The notes beneath the pieces are model-generated. The model had not been told where the DNA came from, searched no databases, and was given only the letters and a program-made list of their open reading frames with translations. A program made the translations under genes and the position numbers. Of a stretch of DNA of 64,000 nt, positions 24,299 to 32,287 are shown in pieces. Source of the DNA: Brevibacterium sp. (lineage in GTDB: Bacteria; Actinomycetota; Actinomycetes; Actinomycetales; Brevibacteriaceae); NCBI RefSeq assembly GCF_031179145.1, contig NZ_JAPSIB010000019.1, positions 1-64,000 of the forward strand, in the 5' to 3' direction. Numbering within the stretch: position 1 is the stretch's first letter; each line of letters opens with the position of its first letter.

Positions 24299-25041
24299 CC
24301 GACTCTGCTCCCTGCGTTCATCATCTCGATTGCCCTGGCGAATCGCACCAGGTCCTGTTCCGGTGCCACGTACCCACACGAGTGGCATTCCACTGTGATC
24401 GGCCACCCCTCCCCGTTCGGTGGGGTGAACCACATATCCATCAGGTCACACGTCCCACACGGTGTGCCGGGCAGGTGTCGGGCCCGCTCAGCCACCGGCC
24501 ACCTGGTGCGCATCCTGCCCAGCATGGTGTGCAGATCCTCGCCGAGGTCGAGCACATCAGGCAGATACAGCAGATCCTGCCGATGCAGACGGAACCACTC
24601 GACGACCCGTCGCACCTGGGCACCGACCTGATCCGGTGACGTGCCAGCCGGGAAGCCCTTCACATACGGGCCCCGCCTCCACACCCTAACCCTGGGCGGT
24701 GACACCCGGAACTCCGGGGCCACCCTCTCAGCCACCGACACCAACAGCGCGATCACATCATCAGCCGCATCCACCGCCGAGGCGACCAACGGTGCCGGCG
24801 GTTCCAGACGCCTCGACCGCGTCGGCTGATCCTCACCCGACCTGCCACGCACCATCGAGTCCCGGGCCTGCATCGCCACCTCGGCGGCATCAGCGAGATC
24901 CCGATTCAGCCACGACAGATGCACCGCACACAGGCGCCCCATGTCGACGGGCCGGGGCCGGCATCCCTTGCACTCCGGATCTGCACACTCGGCGAGATGG
25001 TCGCCCTTCTCCGCACAGTCCTTCCACTCACACATCAGCAT
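24295..25041 (-). CDS. Cys-rich early phage protein, unknown function
   Basis: 248 residues from the ATG at 25041 with GAGGA 6 nt upstream. The N-terminus has a cluster of cysteines (CEWKDCAEKG then CADPECKGC) and a conserved-looking His. The C-terminus carries a zinc-ribbon-like CGTCDLMDMW and CHSCGYVAP pair. The middle is helical. Comparable proteins sit just before small HTH genes in actinophages, but no named family was recognised. Two zinc-binding ends suggest nucleic-acid or protein binding. Confidence 0.75.
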   Translation of the reverse strand: MLMCEWKDCAEKGDHLAECADPECKGCRPRPVDMGRLCAVHLSWLNRDLADAAEVAMQARDSMVRGRSGEDQPTRSRRLEPPAPLVASAVDAADDVIALLVSVAERVAPEFRVSPPRVRVWRRGPYVKGFPAGTSPDQVGAQVRRVVEWFRLHRQDLLYLPDVLDLGEDLHTMLGRMRTRWPVAERARHLPGTPCGTCDLMDMWFTPPNGEGWPITVECHSCGYVAPEQDLVRFARAIEMMNAGSRVG

Positions 25042-25373
25042 TTCGGTCCTCGCAATTCGTCCTGTATACGGCCTGACACCCAGTCCCTGGGCCGCCAAAT
25101 GTCTACGTCCTCGCCTACAACCTTGAGGTTGTGCAGCCACACCTTCTGCGCCGGCGACGTCGTCCCCGCCTCCGACTTGAGCTCACGCCACAGCACTCGC
25201 CTCTGCCTCGGATGCACGAGCACCAGGTCGGGGAAGCCCGGCTCGGACCTACGGCTGTCGAACGTGTGGAAGTGCGTCCATCCCATCCGCTTCGCCAGGT
25301 CGATCACCATCGCCTGCAACTCCGCCTCGGTCATGGCTTTCGCCTGCCTGGCCCGGTACTCCTCGAGCTTCAC
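25035..25373 (-). CDS. VRR-NUC-type nuclease
   Basis: 112 residues. The PD-(D/E)XK core of VRR-NUC proteins is visible: GFPDLVLVHP, then VLWRELKSEAG with the Glu-X-Lys pair, then PAQKVWLHNL. The N-terminal helix has a conserved Glu (TEAELQAMVIDLAKRMGW). Phage VRR-NUC proteins are stand-alone nucleases thought to process Holliday-type or branched DNA. It overlaps the preceding gene by 4 nt and is followed by the Cys-rich gene. Confidence 0.88.
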   Translation of the reverse strand: MKLEEYRARQAKAMTEAELQAMVIDLAKRMGWTHFHTFDSRRSEPGFPDLVLVHPRQRRVLWRELKSEAGTTSPAQKVWLHNLKVVGEDVDIWRPRDWVSGRIQDELRGPKC

Positions 25374-26632
25374 GACTCACCCCTGACGCAGAGCCGACAA
25401 GGGGCCGGGAGCCCATGCTCAGGACAATCCAGCTCATCGGTCTTGCCCCGCGGTGAAGCGTTATGCCAAGGGCTGCCGAACTGTCCGGGCGGGGGTTTGA
25501 TATCCGAGGGTGGAGAACCAGCCTGTCCCTGCTGCGGGTGAGATTGGGCGGCGGGAGTTCCAGCGGTGGAAGGTTGGGATCGGGAGCGACCGCCTCGACG
25601 GCGGCGCTTACCCTTCGGCTTCCCCTGCCCGGACCCTGACCTACCCTGATCTACCCCAGGACCACCCTCCCCTCCCCTGCCCTGCCTTGCGCGTGCGTGC
25701 GTACCTGCGTGCGAAGACAGTTCATGGGACGGTGATATCGAGTTTGATATCACTTTGATCTGATCCTGATCCGCGGGACTCGATCCGTGTTCAGGCTCCG
25801 AATCAGCCGCCGTGGGATCAGCTGCGGGTTCACGGCGATCAACATCAATGCGCGTCTCAGCGGTCGGAGTCGAGCGAGTCTCCCTGGTGCGATCCGCGTC
25901 CCGGGTGGGGCGATCAGCAGTGGGAGTCTCAGCGGTCGACGTCGAGCGAGACGCTGACGGATCAGCGGCAGTAGCCCGAGGATCTACCTCAGCGTTGTGT
26001 TTCGGTGCCGGACGGAGAGTCATGCCGGCGATCTCCGGAGTTCTCTGTCCCTTGGTCGTGTTGCATTCCTTGCAGGCGAGGACAACGTTCGTCGGTCCGA
26101 TCGCGAGGCTGGGATCGACGTGGTCGAGCTCCCAGCGCTTCGTGCTCTTACGGTCGGCGCGCTTGACCAGGTGCCCGCAGTAGCGGCACTTTCCCGCCGT
26201 GGCCTTCGGCGGGTCGATGCAGTCACGGGCCCACACCTGAGCGATCAGGTACTTGTCCTTCAGCTCCTGGCGTTTCTTCCTCGTCGTCTTCACCTGCTCG
26301 CCCCGGTCATAGTTCAGGTCGAACCAGTCGTGGAACAGCCAAGTCCCCTCGGCGACGGGTGCGCAGCGATCGCACTCATGGCCCGGCGAATGCCAGAGGC
26401 CGACGTCGACGAGGAGGCTGGCGAGCGCGAATGCTCGTGCGGGGTTGAGGGTGAGTCGGGCGAGGTCGGTTTTGGTGACGACGCCGTCGGTTAGTGATGC
26501 CTGAACGAGTGATCCGGCCATGGTCCACATGCCGAGGGCGGCGAGGCCGTTGAGGTCGTCTTCCATGAGTCGCTCGGCGAGGGTGCGTGCTTTGGGGTTG
26601 ACCTGGAGTTGATCGTCGATCTGGAAGAACAC
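25370..26632 (-). CDS. HNH-containing replication-type protein
   Basis: 420 residues from a GTG with AAAGGA about 9 nt upstream. Residues 1-115 resemble the winged-helix start of phage replication-organiser proteins (DLNGLAALGMWTMAGS, then FHDWFDLNY). Residues about 145-200 form an HNH nuclease: CRYCGHLV, WELDHVDP and VVLACKECNTTKG. About 190 residues of Ser/Thr/Arg/Gly-rich disordered sequence follow, ending in a small Cys motif (CPEHGLPAPCRLC). It lies beside a VRR-NUC gene, so a role in replication or recombination is likely. Confidence 0.78.
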   Translation of the reverse strand: MFFQIDDQLQVNPKARTLAERLMEDDLNGLAALGMWTMAGSLVQASLTDGVVTKTDLARLTLNPARAFALASLLVDVGLWHSPGHECDRCAPVAEGTWLFHDWFDLNYDRGEQVKTTRKKRQELKDKYLIAQVWARDCIDPPKATAGKCRYCGHLVKRADRKSTKRWELDHVDPSLAIGPTNVVLACKECNTTKGQRTPEIAGMTLRPAPKHNAEVDPRATAADPSASRSTSTAETPTADRPTRDADRTRETRSTPTAETRIDVDRREPAADPTAADSEPEHGSSPADQDQIKVISNSISPSHELSSHAGTHARARQGRGGEGGPGVDQGRSGSGQGKPKGKRRRRGGRSRSQPSTAGTPAAQSHPQQGQAGSPPSDIKPPPGQFGSPWHNASPRGKTDELDCPEHGLPAPCRLCVRGES

Positions 26633-27135
26633 GCGGTGGGCGTCCTTTCGTGAGCGTCATGGGGGTGAGGCGGGTGGAGGGGTGCGGGTTCCGTGATCCA
26701 GCCTCGGTCGTAGTCGACGGCCGCGTGCCGGCTGGCGTGGCTGTGTTTGCCGACGCGGGGTTGATCGTCGAGCAACTTCCGGTCTCGCACGTGCTCCTGC
26801 CATGGGCGGCCGTAACGGATCGCGGTTCTCGGCGGCCACCAGCGGGATCGGTCGATGAGTGGCGCGATGTCCGCGCCGCGCCCGTCCCAGTGGTCAGCGA
26901 TGCCCTGCAGCGCCGCCATGCAGTCCGGGCAGATCCTGCGTTCGGACAGTCGAGCCAGTTTCACCCGGTACGCGCCCCCGCACAGGGTGCAGGTGACATC
27001 CCAGCCCTGCGGTTCAATCGGTTGCAGAAGCCCCCGAGGAATTTGGAGCCGTCGAATGGCTTCCGTCAGCTCTCGCAACGAGTCGAGAAATGGGCGCATG
27101 TCGATTTCGTATGTGACGGTTCGCTTGTCGCTCAC
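26491..27135 (-). CDS. Zinc-ribbon early protein with long 3' overlap
   Basis: 214 residues from a GTG at 27135 overlapping the previous stop as GTGA and preceded by GGGGGAG. A zinc ribbon is clear (CTLCGGAYRVKL then RRICPDC) near residues 45-75, followed by a Trp/Arg-rich part. The last 45 residues, rich in Ser/Thr/Pro, overlap the next gene by 142 nt in another frame. Either the overlap is real or the true 3' end has been altered by a frameshift. Function is unknown. Confidence 0.6.
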   Translation of the reverse strand: MSDKRTVTYEIDMRPFLDSLRELTEAIRRLQIPRGLLQPIEPQGWDVTCTLCGGAYRVKLARLSERRICPDCMAALQGIADHWDGRGADIAPLIDRSRWWPPRTAIRYGRPWQEHVRDRKLLDDQPRVGKHSHASRHAAVDYDRGWITEPAPLHPPHPHDAHERTPTACSSRSTINSRSTPKHAPSPSDSWKTTSTASPPSACGPWPDHSFRHH

Positions 27136-27452
27136 GACTCCCCCACCACTGCTCTGAGCGCGCCGAGTGCGGTCCGCTCGTAGGATTCCCGGCGACCGCA
27201 GTCGCCTTCGAGCCGGGTACACACCTTCTCGTGGTGGGTCAGGGTTTCCCCGTGGTCCTCGTCGTGGAGGAAATCCGCCAGCCGTTTCACCGACTCGTCG
27301 GACTGCAGTTGCTCGCGCTGCCAGCGGGCACCGTCTGCGAGGGTTTGCGCGAGCACCTCTTGCCTCGCCTGATCGTTCCAGGTAGAGATCGAGGTATTCC
27401 CGTTGATGAACCGCATCTCACCCTCAGTGAGTGCCTTCTCGTCCCAGGACAT
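27132..27452 (-). CDS. Hypothetical early phage protein
   Basis: 106 residues from the ATG at 27452 with AAGGAG just upstream. The protein is charged and helical, with two Cys (KVCTRLEGDCGRR) and a His-rich DEDHGETLTHHEK stretch. No family was recognised. Its start overlaps the preceding 37-residue gene as TAATG and its stop overlaps the next as GTGA. Confidence 0.75.
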   Translation of the reverse strand: MSWDEKALTEGEMRFINGNTSISTWNDQARQEVLAQTLADGARWQREQLQSDESVKRLADFLHDEDHGETLTHHEKVCTRLEGDCGRRESYERTALGALRAVVGES

Positions 27453-27565
27453 TATTTCTCCTTGGTGTGGCAGGGGCATCGGCAGGTGGTCGGAGCGTCG
27501 GTGGTGGTGTCCCAGCCGGATCCGTCGCAGGCCCGGTGCTTTCCGTCTCTGCAGTCGGGATTCAT
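27452..27565 (-). CDS. 37-residue Cys-rich zinc-type microprotein
   Basis: The frame from the ATG at 27565 (GGAGG 4 nt upstream) encodes 37 residues with five Cys and two His, including CRDGKHRACDGSGW and the end TTCRCPCH. It starts as ATGA over the previous stop and ends as TAATG over the next start, so it tiles the operon exactly. The Cys/His spacing suggests a single bound zinc. Function is unknown. Confidence 0.78.
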   Translation of the reverse strand: MNPDCRDGKHRACDGSGWDTTTDAPTTCRCPCHTKEK

Positions 27566-27972
27566 CGCTCCTCCACTCGCCCGCTGATGAGATGTGCTCG
27601 GACAGTGCGATCGAGATTCGTCAACGTCCCCATCGACAGCTGGTACTCGTCGATGACGGCCTGCGCGACTTTCCGATAGTTCTCGCGGTCTTCGTAGGCC
27701 ATGGACGGGTACTCGCCCGTGTACGCTTCACGCTCCCAGTCCTGCTGCTGTTCCCACTGCACAATGTCGTCGGCCCAGTAGTCGGCGTCCTGCGCCTTGG
27801 CGATCGTTCGGGCGAGCATGTCTTGCAGCTCCGGCTCGGTCATCGACTCCGGAGCCTGGCCCTCCGGTTTCGGTCGTCCATCACTCTGGATCACCCAAAT
27901 GGTGGCGCGGCCCTCGCTGTTGAGGGTGATGTACCGGTCGCCCGGCTCGTGGACGATCATCTGCTCAGCCAT
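27562..27972 (-). CDS. Hypothetical early phage protein
   Basis: 136 residues. The N-terminus is beta-rich (GDRYITLNSEGRATIWVIQS), followed by acidic helices with several Trp and Tyr (DYWADDIVQWEQQQDWERE). No family was recognised. It overlaps the upstream gene by 8 nt and the 37-residue gene by 4 nt. Confidence 0.7.
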   Translation of the reverse strand: MAEQMIVHEPGDRYITLNSEGRATIWVIQSDGRPKPEGQAPESMTEPELQDMLARTIAKAQDADYWADDIVQWEQQQDWEREAYTGEYPSMAYEDRENYRKVAQAVIDEYQLSMGTLTNLDRTVRAHLISGRVEER

Positions 27973-28366
27973 CGGTGGCCCTCTTTTCGAGTCCTGCTTC
28001 GATCAGGGTCTCGGTGACAATGTGCTGGGTGCGGTAGCGGGAGACCAATGACTCAAATCCACAGACGCACTGGGTGCCGTGCATTTGGTGCATCGACTCC
28101 ACTCTGTAGTGCACGTCTTCGACCCGTTCGGTCAGCACGTCCAGATCCCTATGTCGGGTGCCGAGCTGCGGGTCGATGGACCCGCTCGCCCACAGCATGG
28201 CGAGCTGGCGGATGTCAGCGACTCCGGCACCCACAGTGACGAGCGTCAGCGCAGCTTCGGTCGCATCGTTGAGTTCGTCAGGGGTGAGGCCGAGGCCACG
28301 CGCCTGACCGCGCAGGACCGCGTTTCGGATGACGATCTCCGTCATGCCTTTCAACTTGTCGAACAT
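27965..28366 (-). CDS. Hypothetical early phage protein
   Basis: 133 residues with a strong AGGAGG site. Helical, with GLGLTPDELNDATEAALTLV and a pair of close Cys (HGTQCVCGFESL). No family was recognised. It lies in the chain of overlapping early genes, and its first base is shared with the previous stop. Confidence 0.7.
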   Translation of the reverse strand: MFDKLKGMTEIVIRNAVLRGQARGLGLTPDELNDATEAALTLVTVGAGVADIRQLAMLWASGSIDPQLGTRHRDLDVLTERVEDVHYRVESMHQMHGTQCVCGFESLVSRYRTQHIVTETLIEAGLEKRATDG

Positions 28367-28776
28367 CAGTTGCCTCCTGTCGGCGGATCAAAGAGTGGGA
28401 AGTCGGCTCGGAACGTCGCCCAGTTCCTCGCCGCCGTTGCGATCTCGTCCCGGGCTTTCTTGCCGGTGAGCCAGAGCAGGTGCTCGTTCGGGATCCGGCC
28501 CAGCCGGTCCGCGAAGTCGCCCAGGACGGCGGCTTGGGCTGAGCCCTCGATCTTGACGACCTCACGGCGAGCGATCTCCTCGGCCTGGTCAGCGAGGTCC
28601 GGCGGGACGAACGCCGTCAAGCAGCGGATGATCTGCTCCTTCGTGAACGTCACCACAACAGGGTCCGTCCTCTGGAAGACTGGCGGGGACGTGAGTTCCG
28701 GGCCTCTCCCGATCGAGCACTCCATCATGTGCCAGCCCCTGAGTCCGCCGCATTCACGGCACTCCTGCTCACTCAT
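28366..28776 (-). CDS. Hypothetical protein with N-terminal Cys motif
   Basis: 136 residues from the ATG at 28776, which overlaps the previous gene by 8 nt. It begins MSEQECRECGGLRGWHMMEC, a likely zinc-binding tetrad. A helical region (FTKEQIIRCLTAFVPPDLAD and on) follows. No family was recognised. A longer upstream extension of this frame lies over the previous gene and lacks a ribosome site. Confidence 0.68.
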   Translation of the reverse strand: MSEQECRECGGLRGWHMMECSIGRGPELTSPPVFQRTDPVVVTFTKEQIIRCLTAFVPPDLADQAEEIARREVVKIEGSAQAAVLGDFADRLGRIPNEHLLWLTGKKARDEIATAARNWATFRADFPLFDPPTGGN

Positions 28777-29041
28777 CGTCGTCCTCCGACTCTCGGTCCA
28801 GGGCTTGCCCGGCGGCGACGAGCATCGCCGTCGCCTCGACCAGGTAGGTGCGTGCTTTCGCGGCCTCGGGATCATCGGGCTTGTTCTTCCGCAGCATGAT
28901 CGCGTTGCGTGCCCACATGAGCTTCGAGTCCACGAGCTCAACGAGACCCTGCGGTCCGTGCTCGTCATCGTGCTCGGGGGTGTACCCCTTCTCGATCTGC
29001 CGCAGCCTCTCAGCCCCGACGTCCTGCATGAACTGGCTCAT
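28769..29041 (-). CDS. Conserved phage protein with YTPEHDDEH motif
   Basis: 90 residues. The N-terminus ERLRQIEKGYTPEHDDEHG is a motif seen in many small phage proteins of uncertain role; the Glu/His/Asp cluster could bind metal. The rest is an Ala-rich helical hairpin ending in an acidic tail. It overlaps both neighbours. Whether it hydrolyses nucleotides, as suggested for some relatives, cannot be judged here. Confidence 0.72.
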   Translation of the reverse strand: MSQFMQDVGAERLRQIEKGYTPEHDDEHGPQGLVELVDSKLMWARNAIMLRKNKPDDPEAAKARTYLVEATAMLVAAGQALDRESEDDDE

Positions 29042-29310
29042 GACTCACTTCCTCTCTGGATTTCGTAGATGCGCAGGGCACCTGTGTCCGCGTCCCGGGC
29101 GAACACCTGATCGCTGTCGGCCGGGGCCGGCGACTCTTCGACCTCCGGGGCGGCCATGCTCATGCGGCACCACACGAGACCGTCGGTGTGAATCCAGCCG
29201 TTCGTGAAGTCCGCGAAGTAGCGGACGATCGAGCGGCCACAGTGCTTGCACCTGGGCAGGTCCTGGGCGGGTAGCGTCTGCCGCTCGTCGATTGGATCTG
29301 CATCGTTCAT
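29038..29310 (-). CDS. Zinc-ribbon-like early phage protein
   Basis: 90 residues from the ATG at 29310 with AAGGAGGG upstream. CKHCGRSIVRYF followed by a GWIHTDGLVWC segment gives a three-Cys plus His zinc ribbon. The C-terminal 30 residues are acidic. It overlaps the upstream membrane protein gene by 4 nt. Function is unknown. Confidence 0.75.
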   Translation of the reverse strand: MNDADPIDERQTLPAQDLPRCKHCGRSIVRYFADFTNGWIHTDGLVWCRMSMAAPEVEESPAPADSDQVFARDADTGALRIYEIQRGSES

Positions 29311-29585
29311 CGATGGCCCTCCTTGTCCTTCTCCGCCCACGACTCTTTGATGACTGCTGCCACGCGTGCGGCCTGAGTGTCGATGAACGCCCACACCAGA
29401 ATCACCACGGCTAACAACCACGTCAGCGGCCAGGCGACTCCGAAGATCACGAAACAGGCCATGTCATCCGTTATGTCTCTCGTCTCCCTGAGATCCAGCC
29501 AGTAGAGAACCGACAGGCCGAAGAACGTCACACCCATGAGCACCACGTAGGCGACGACAAGCAGAATCCAGAGCAAGGCGCTCAT
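29307..29585 (-). CDS. Small two-helix membrane protein
   Basis: 92 residues from the ATG at 29585, which overlaps the previous stop as ATGA. Two membrane segments (about residues 3-27 and 46-68) flank a short polar loop with DLRETRDITDD. A charged C-terminal tail follows. No family was recognised. An early-operon membrane protein could serve superinfection exclusion, which is inference only. Confidence 0.75.
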   Translation of the reverse strand: MSALLWILLVVAYVVLMGVTFFGLSVLYWLDLRETRDITDDMACFVIFGVAWPLTWLLAVVILVWAFIDTQAARVAAVIKESWAEKDKEGHR

Positions 29586-30112
29586 CGGACACCCCAGATG
29601 CACGTCACCGGCACTGCGCCCTCGGTCTCCTTGGAGCACGGCATGAACATCGGCTCCTCGTCTCCGATGATCGTCACCCACTTGTGCGAGACGTCCTCGG
29701 CGCTGAGCTCGTCGATCGACTCGTCTCCGGCCGCGTTCTTGTCGAACCTGTTCACCATCGCCACGAACAGCTGCTTGTCCTGGTGACCAGGGCCGGTGAT
29801 CATGCAGTTCTCGTCCTCCACGAACGGGTACCAGTGTGTCTCGTCGAACCACATGGTCATCATTTCCGTGGCCGTCGCCCACGGGTTATGGGGGCGGACC
29901 GGCGAGAGACCCGCCTCATCGACGAGGTCCGCGAGCGCGCGGAGTACATCTGGCCGCAGACCCCACGTGGAGAAGATCGCGGGTTGGAATCCTCGTTCTC
30001 CGTTGTGGCTGATGATGCGTCCGATCTCGTTGGTATGCGTCCCGTTATCGGCGGTAACGATGATGGTATGCGGGTCGTCAGCTGATGTTTCGGTAGTGAG
30101 TTTCGTGGTCAT
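29582..30112 (-). CDS. Hypothetical early phage protein
   Basis: 176 residues, acidic, with beta-type N-terminal half (TIIVTADNGTHTNEIGRIIS) and a Trp/Phe-rich middle (MWFDETHWYPFVEDENCM). No family was recognised. It is tightly packed between neighbours with 4-nt overlaps. Confidence 0.7.
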   Translation of the reverse strand: MTTKLTTETSADDPHTIIVTADNGTHTNEIGRIISHNGERGFQPAIFSTWGLRPDVLRALADLVDEAGLSPVRPHNPWATATEMMTMWFDETHWYPFVEDENCMITGPGHQDKQLFVAMVNRFDKNAAGDESIDELSAEDVSHKWVTIIGDEEPMFMPCSKETEGAVPVTCIWGVR

Positions 30113-30414
30113 GATTCCTCCGTCCGGCCGAGGCGAGCGCGGATCCGCCGGTTCGCGGACACGACCTCGTCTTCCGTGCAGGTTGGTCGCAGAAGCGCCT
30201 CATGGTCGGTCATCCACCTCATGTACGCGATCTCGTTCGCAGTGCGCTGTTCGTAGACGAGCGCGAGGAGGGCGTGGGCGATGGCGTCGGCTGCGAAGTG
30301 GATTTGGGTGCTGATGCCGGAGCCAGCCGTGCCGGGTGCAGGGGTTTCGCCGAGGCGCCCGGTGGCGATTTCAGCGTGGAGGTTGTTGGGCAGGGTGTCC
30401 ATGGTTGGTTTCAC
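30109..30414 (-). CDS. Hypothetical early phage protein
   Basis: 101 residues from a GTG at 30414 that overlaps the clamp gene stop (GTGA); an ATG at 30402 is an alternative. Mostly helical, with IHFAADAIAHALLALVYEQR and a basic C-terminus. No family was recognised. Confidence 0.65.
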   Translation of the reverse strand: MKPTMDTLPNNLHAEIATGRLGETPAPGTAGSGISTQIHFAADAIAHALLALVYEQRTANEIAYMRWMTDHEALLRPTCTEDEVVSANRRIRARLGRTEES

Positions 30415-31265
30415 ATTCCTGTCAGAGTGTCGGTCCAGGTGGACCGCACGGATTCGAGTGCTGCAGCCTCGTCGGATTCGGGGTCGATGCGCACGGGCAT
30501 GAGGAGACCCACGAACTGCTCGCCGATGGTGACGAGAAGAACCTTGTCCTCATGCGTGGGCTGCAGGGTGAGGCGGCCCTCGTAAGCCGCGGCGGATTGG
30601 GCGAAGTACTTCAACAGCTGCCCGGAGAGGTTGAGGTCTCCGGGTGTCGTGGGGCCTTTGTCGAGGGCTTTGCGGAAGATCGTCGGCAGCTGGGCGAGGG
30701 GCCGGGAGTGGGGTGCGGCGGGGATCTCGTAGACCTTGCCCGGCCAGAGACCGGTGACGTCGGTGAACGTGACCGTCGCCGGCGACTCCGGTTCCGGTTC
30801 CTCCGGCCGCTTCTCCGGGGTCCCGCCCTCTTCGACGCCGAGAGCATCCTTGAGTGCCTGCTTCAGTTCCGGGTCCGGGGCCTCGATCATGCGGGCGATC
30901 GTGGACACGTCCCCGGCGATGGTGTGGAGCTTGCCGGTGGGTTCAATGTCGATGCGCAGCGTCGACCCCATCTCCTCCACCGGTGTCTTCGCAGGCTTGA
31001 ACAGGGACAGGATCTCCGTGACACCCACCGCGGGAAGCTGGAACGTGTCCGTCTCCGGGTCCCCCGTCAACCCAGCCGAGTCCATCACGGACGCGGAAGC
31101 GATCGCGGCCGTGAACCGGTTCGTCGCCGAGACCAGAACCTCAACATCGGTGAAGGTCAGCCGCGCGCCCGACAGGTCCAACCAGTCCTCCCCCGTCGGG
31201 ATGTGCGGTTTCACCGCCGTCAGACCCTTCCGGAACTCCTCAGTGTTCACATGCGCAGTGATCAT
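30411..31265 (-). CDS. DnaN-like sliding clamp
   Basis: 284 residues, shorter than a bacterial beta clamp (about 370). Clamp-like features are the N-terminal strand-helix (NTEEFRKGLTAVKPHIP), LTFTDVEVLVSATNRFTAAI, similar to the ATD-R-LA region of DnaN, and the C-terminal GEQFVGLLMPVRID, close to the MPMRL end of beta clamps. An internal Pro/Glu-rich insertion lies near residue 150. No phage polymerase is present in the window, so it may load a host polymerase or recruit host repair factors. The homology is judged by motif only. Confidence 0.65.
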   Translation of the reverse strand: MITAHVNTEEFRKGLTAVKPHIPTGEDWLDLSGARLTFTDVEVLVSATNRFTAAIASASVMDSAGLTGDPETDTFQLPAVGVTEILSLFKPAKTPVEEMGSTLRIDIEPTGKLHTIAGDVSTIARMIEAPDPELKQALKDALGVEEGGTPEKRPEEPEPESPATVTFTDVTGLWPGKVYEIPAAPHSRPLAQLPTIFRKALDKGPTTPGDLNLSGQLLKYFAQSAAAYEGRLTLQPTHEDKVLLVTIGEQFVGLLMPVRIDPESDEAAALESVRSTWTDTLTGM

Positions 31266-31663
31266 GTGAGTACCTCGTAGCGTTCCAGGACCTCGTGGTC
31301 GCGGAGCACCGTGCCCTGCACGACGTATGCCCCGTCCGGTGTCGCACAGGCGTAGCTCGTGCCACCGTCCGCCGCCTTCACCCGGAACGGCACACCCGGT
31401 TTGGTGGGCAGCCCGGATCCAGGACCACGCTCAACCCTGCTCTCGGCACCCCACAGATGCATTGTTCCCTCAGGAGTGGCAGTGATGATCAGCTGCCCGT
31501 CACCGGACTCAGCGTGATCGGTGAGAGTGAGGTTCACTGAGACGGGTCCACCGGCACCGACCGCGAACTGGCTGCCATAGATGAGCTTCTGCAATCCCTG
31601 AGTGAGCTCACGAACCGCACCCTCGATCCTTGCCTCAGCCGTCTGGTCCTCGTTGTTGCTCAC
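31262..31663 (-). CDS. Hypothetical early phage protein
   Basis: 133 residues from a GTG with AAGGAG upstream. A helical N-terminus is followed by a beta-rich body (GQLIITATPEGTMHLWGAES). No family was recognised. It overlaps the clamp gene start by 4 nt and may act with it. Confidence 0.7.
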   Translation of the reverse strand: MSNNEDQTAEARIEGAVRELTQGLQKLIYGSQFAVGAGGPVSVNLTLTDHAESGDGQLIITATPEGTMHLWGAESRVERGPGSGLPTKPGVPFRVKAADGGTSYACATPDGAYVVQGTVLRDHEVLERYEVLT

Positions 31664-31869
31664 TTCTGCTCCTTCATCACGTCGTCGACGTTTGGCCTGG
31701 GCCGGCGGACTTTGATGTCCGCGCGAATCTGATCCAGATCGACCTCTTCGATCTCCTTGCGGAGGCGACTGAACCGGCGCCGCCGTAGACTCCTCCTGGT
31801 CATGTCCGCGACTGTGAACACCAGGACCGAGACCACCACGGCCGTGAGTACCGTCTGCAATTCCGTCAT
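31660..31869 (-). CDS. Small membrane protein with basic-acidic tail
   Basis: 69 residues from the ATG at 31869 (AAGGAAG upstream). One membrane segment at residues 4-22 is followed by a strongly basic stretch (RRSLRRRRFSRLRK) and a mixed-charge tail. It would sit in the inner membrane with a cytoplasmic tail. Function is unknown. Confidence 0.72.
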   Translation of the reverse strand: MTELQTVLTAVVVSVLVFTVADMTRRSLRRRRFSRLRKEIEEVDLDQIRADIKVRRPRPNVDDVMKEQK

Positions 31870-31946
31870 TTCTTCCTTCTCCTCTCGATGATCCACACCC
31901 AGACGTGGGCGGGAATGATGAGTGCTTTGTCCAGCCACCGGCTCAT
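31866..31946 (-). CDS. 26-residue hydrophobic micro-ORF
   Basis: An ATG at 31946 overlaps the previous stop (ATGA) and the TGA at 31866-31868 overlaps the next ATG, so the frame tiles the gap exactly. It encodes MSRWLDKALIIPAHVWVWII plus a basic end, a short hydrophobic helix with positive flanks. Such peptides can insert in membranes. Evidence is the precise coupling at both ends; a conserved sequence was not checked. Confidence 0.55.
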   Translation of the reverse strand: MSRWLDKALIIPAHVWVWIIERRRKK

Positions 31947-32287
31947 CCGCCTATGGCCCTTCGCTCTTGCGCGATCGCGGCTTCGAGGCGGCGCAGATTC
32001 TCCGGACCATCCGGATCCGGCTCGACCGGCGTGGCCTTGATGTCGGCGACGATGCGTTCCGTCTCCTCGCGCCGGCGCCGAGCGCGCTCACCCTCACGCT
32101 GGTAGGACTGCATGAGCATGTCCTGGGCGGCGGCAGCGTTCCGGGTGTCGTTCTTCACGCGCTCGAGGAAACGCTCACGGTCGCGGATTGCGCGGCGACG
32201 GCCCAGGGGTAGCAGCTGCACCTCGGCGTCGGTGAGGATCGGCATGGTCATGAACGCGTCCACGAGTTCTTGAAGTGCGCGATTCAC
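31943..32287 (-). CDS. Helical charged early protein
   Basis: 114 residues from a GTG at 32287 (AAGGAG 8 nt upstream). It is almost entirely charged helix, with a long Arg/Glu-rich segment (QREGERARRRREETERIVAD) suggesting a coiled coil. No family was recognised. It overlaps the 53-residue Cys-rich gene by 4 nt. Confidence 0.68.
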   Translation of the reverse strand: MNRALQELVDAFMTMPILTDAEVQLLPLGRRRAIRDRERFLERVKNDTRNAAAAQDMLMQSYQREGERARRRREETERIVADIKATPVEPDPDGPENLRRLEAAIAQERRAIGG

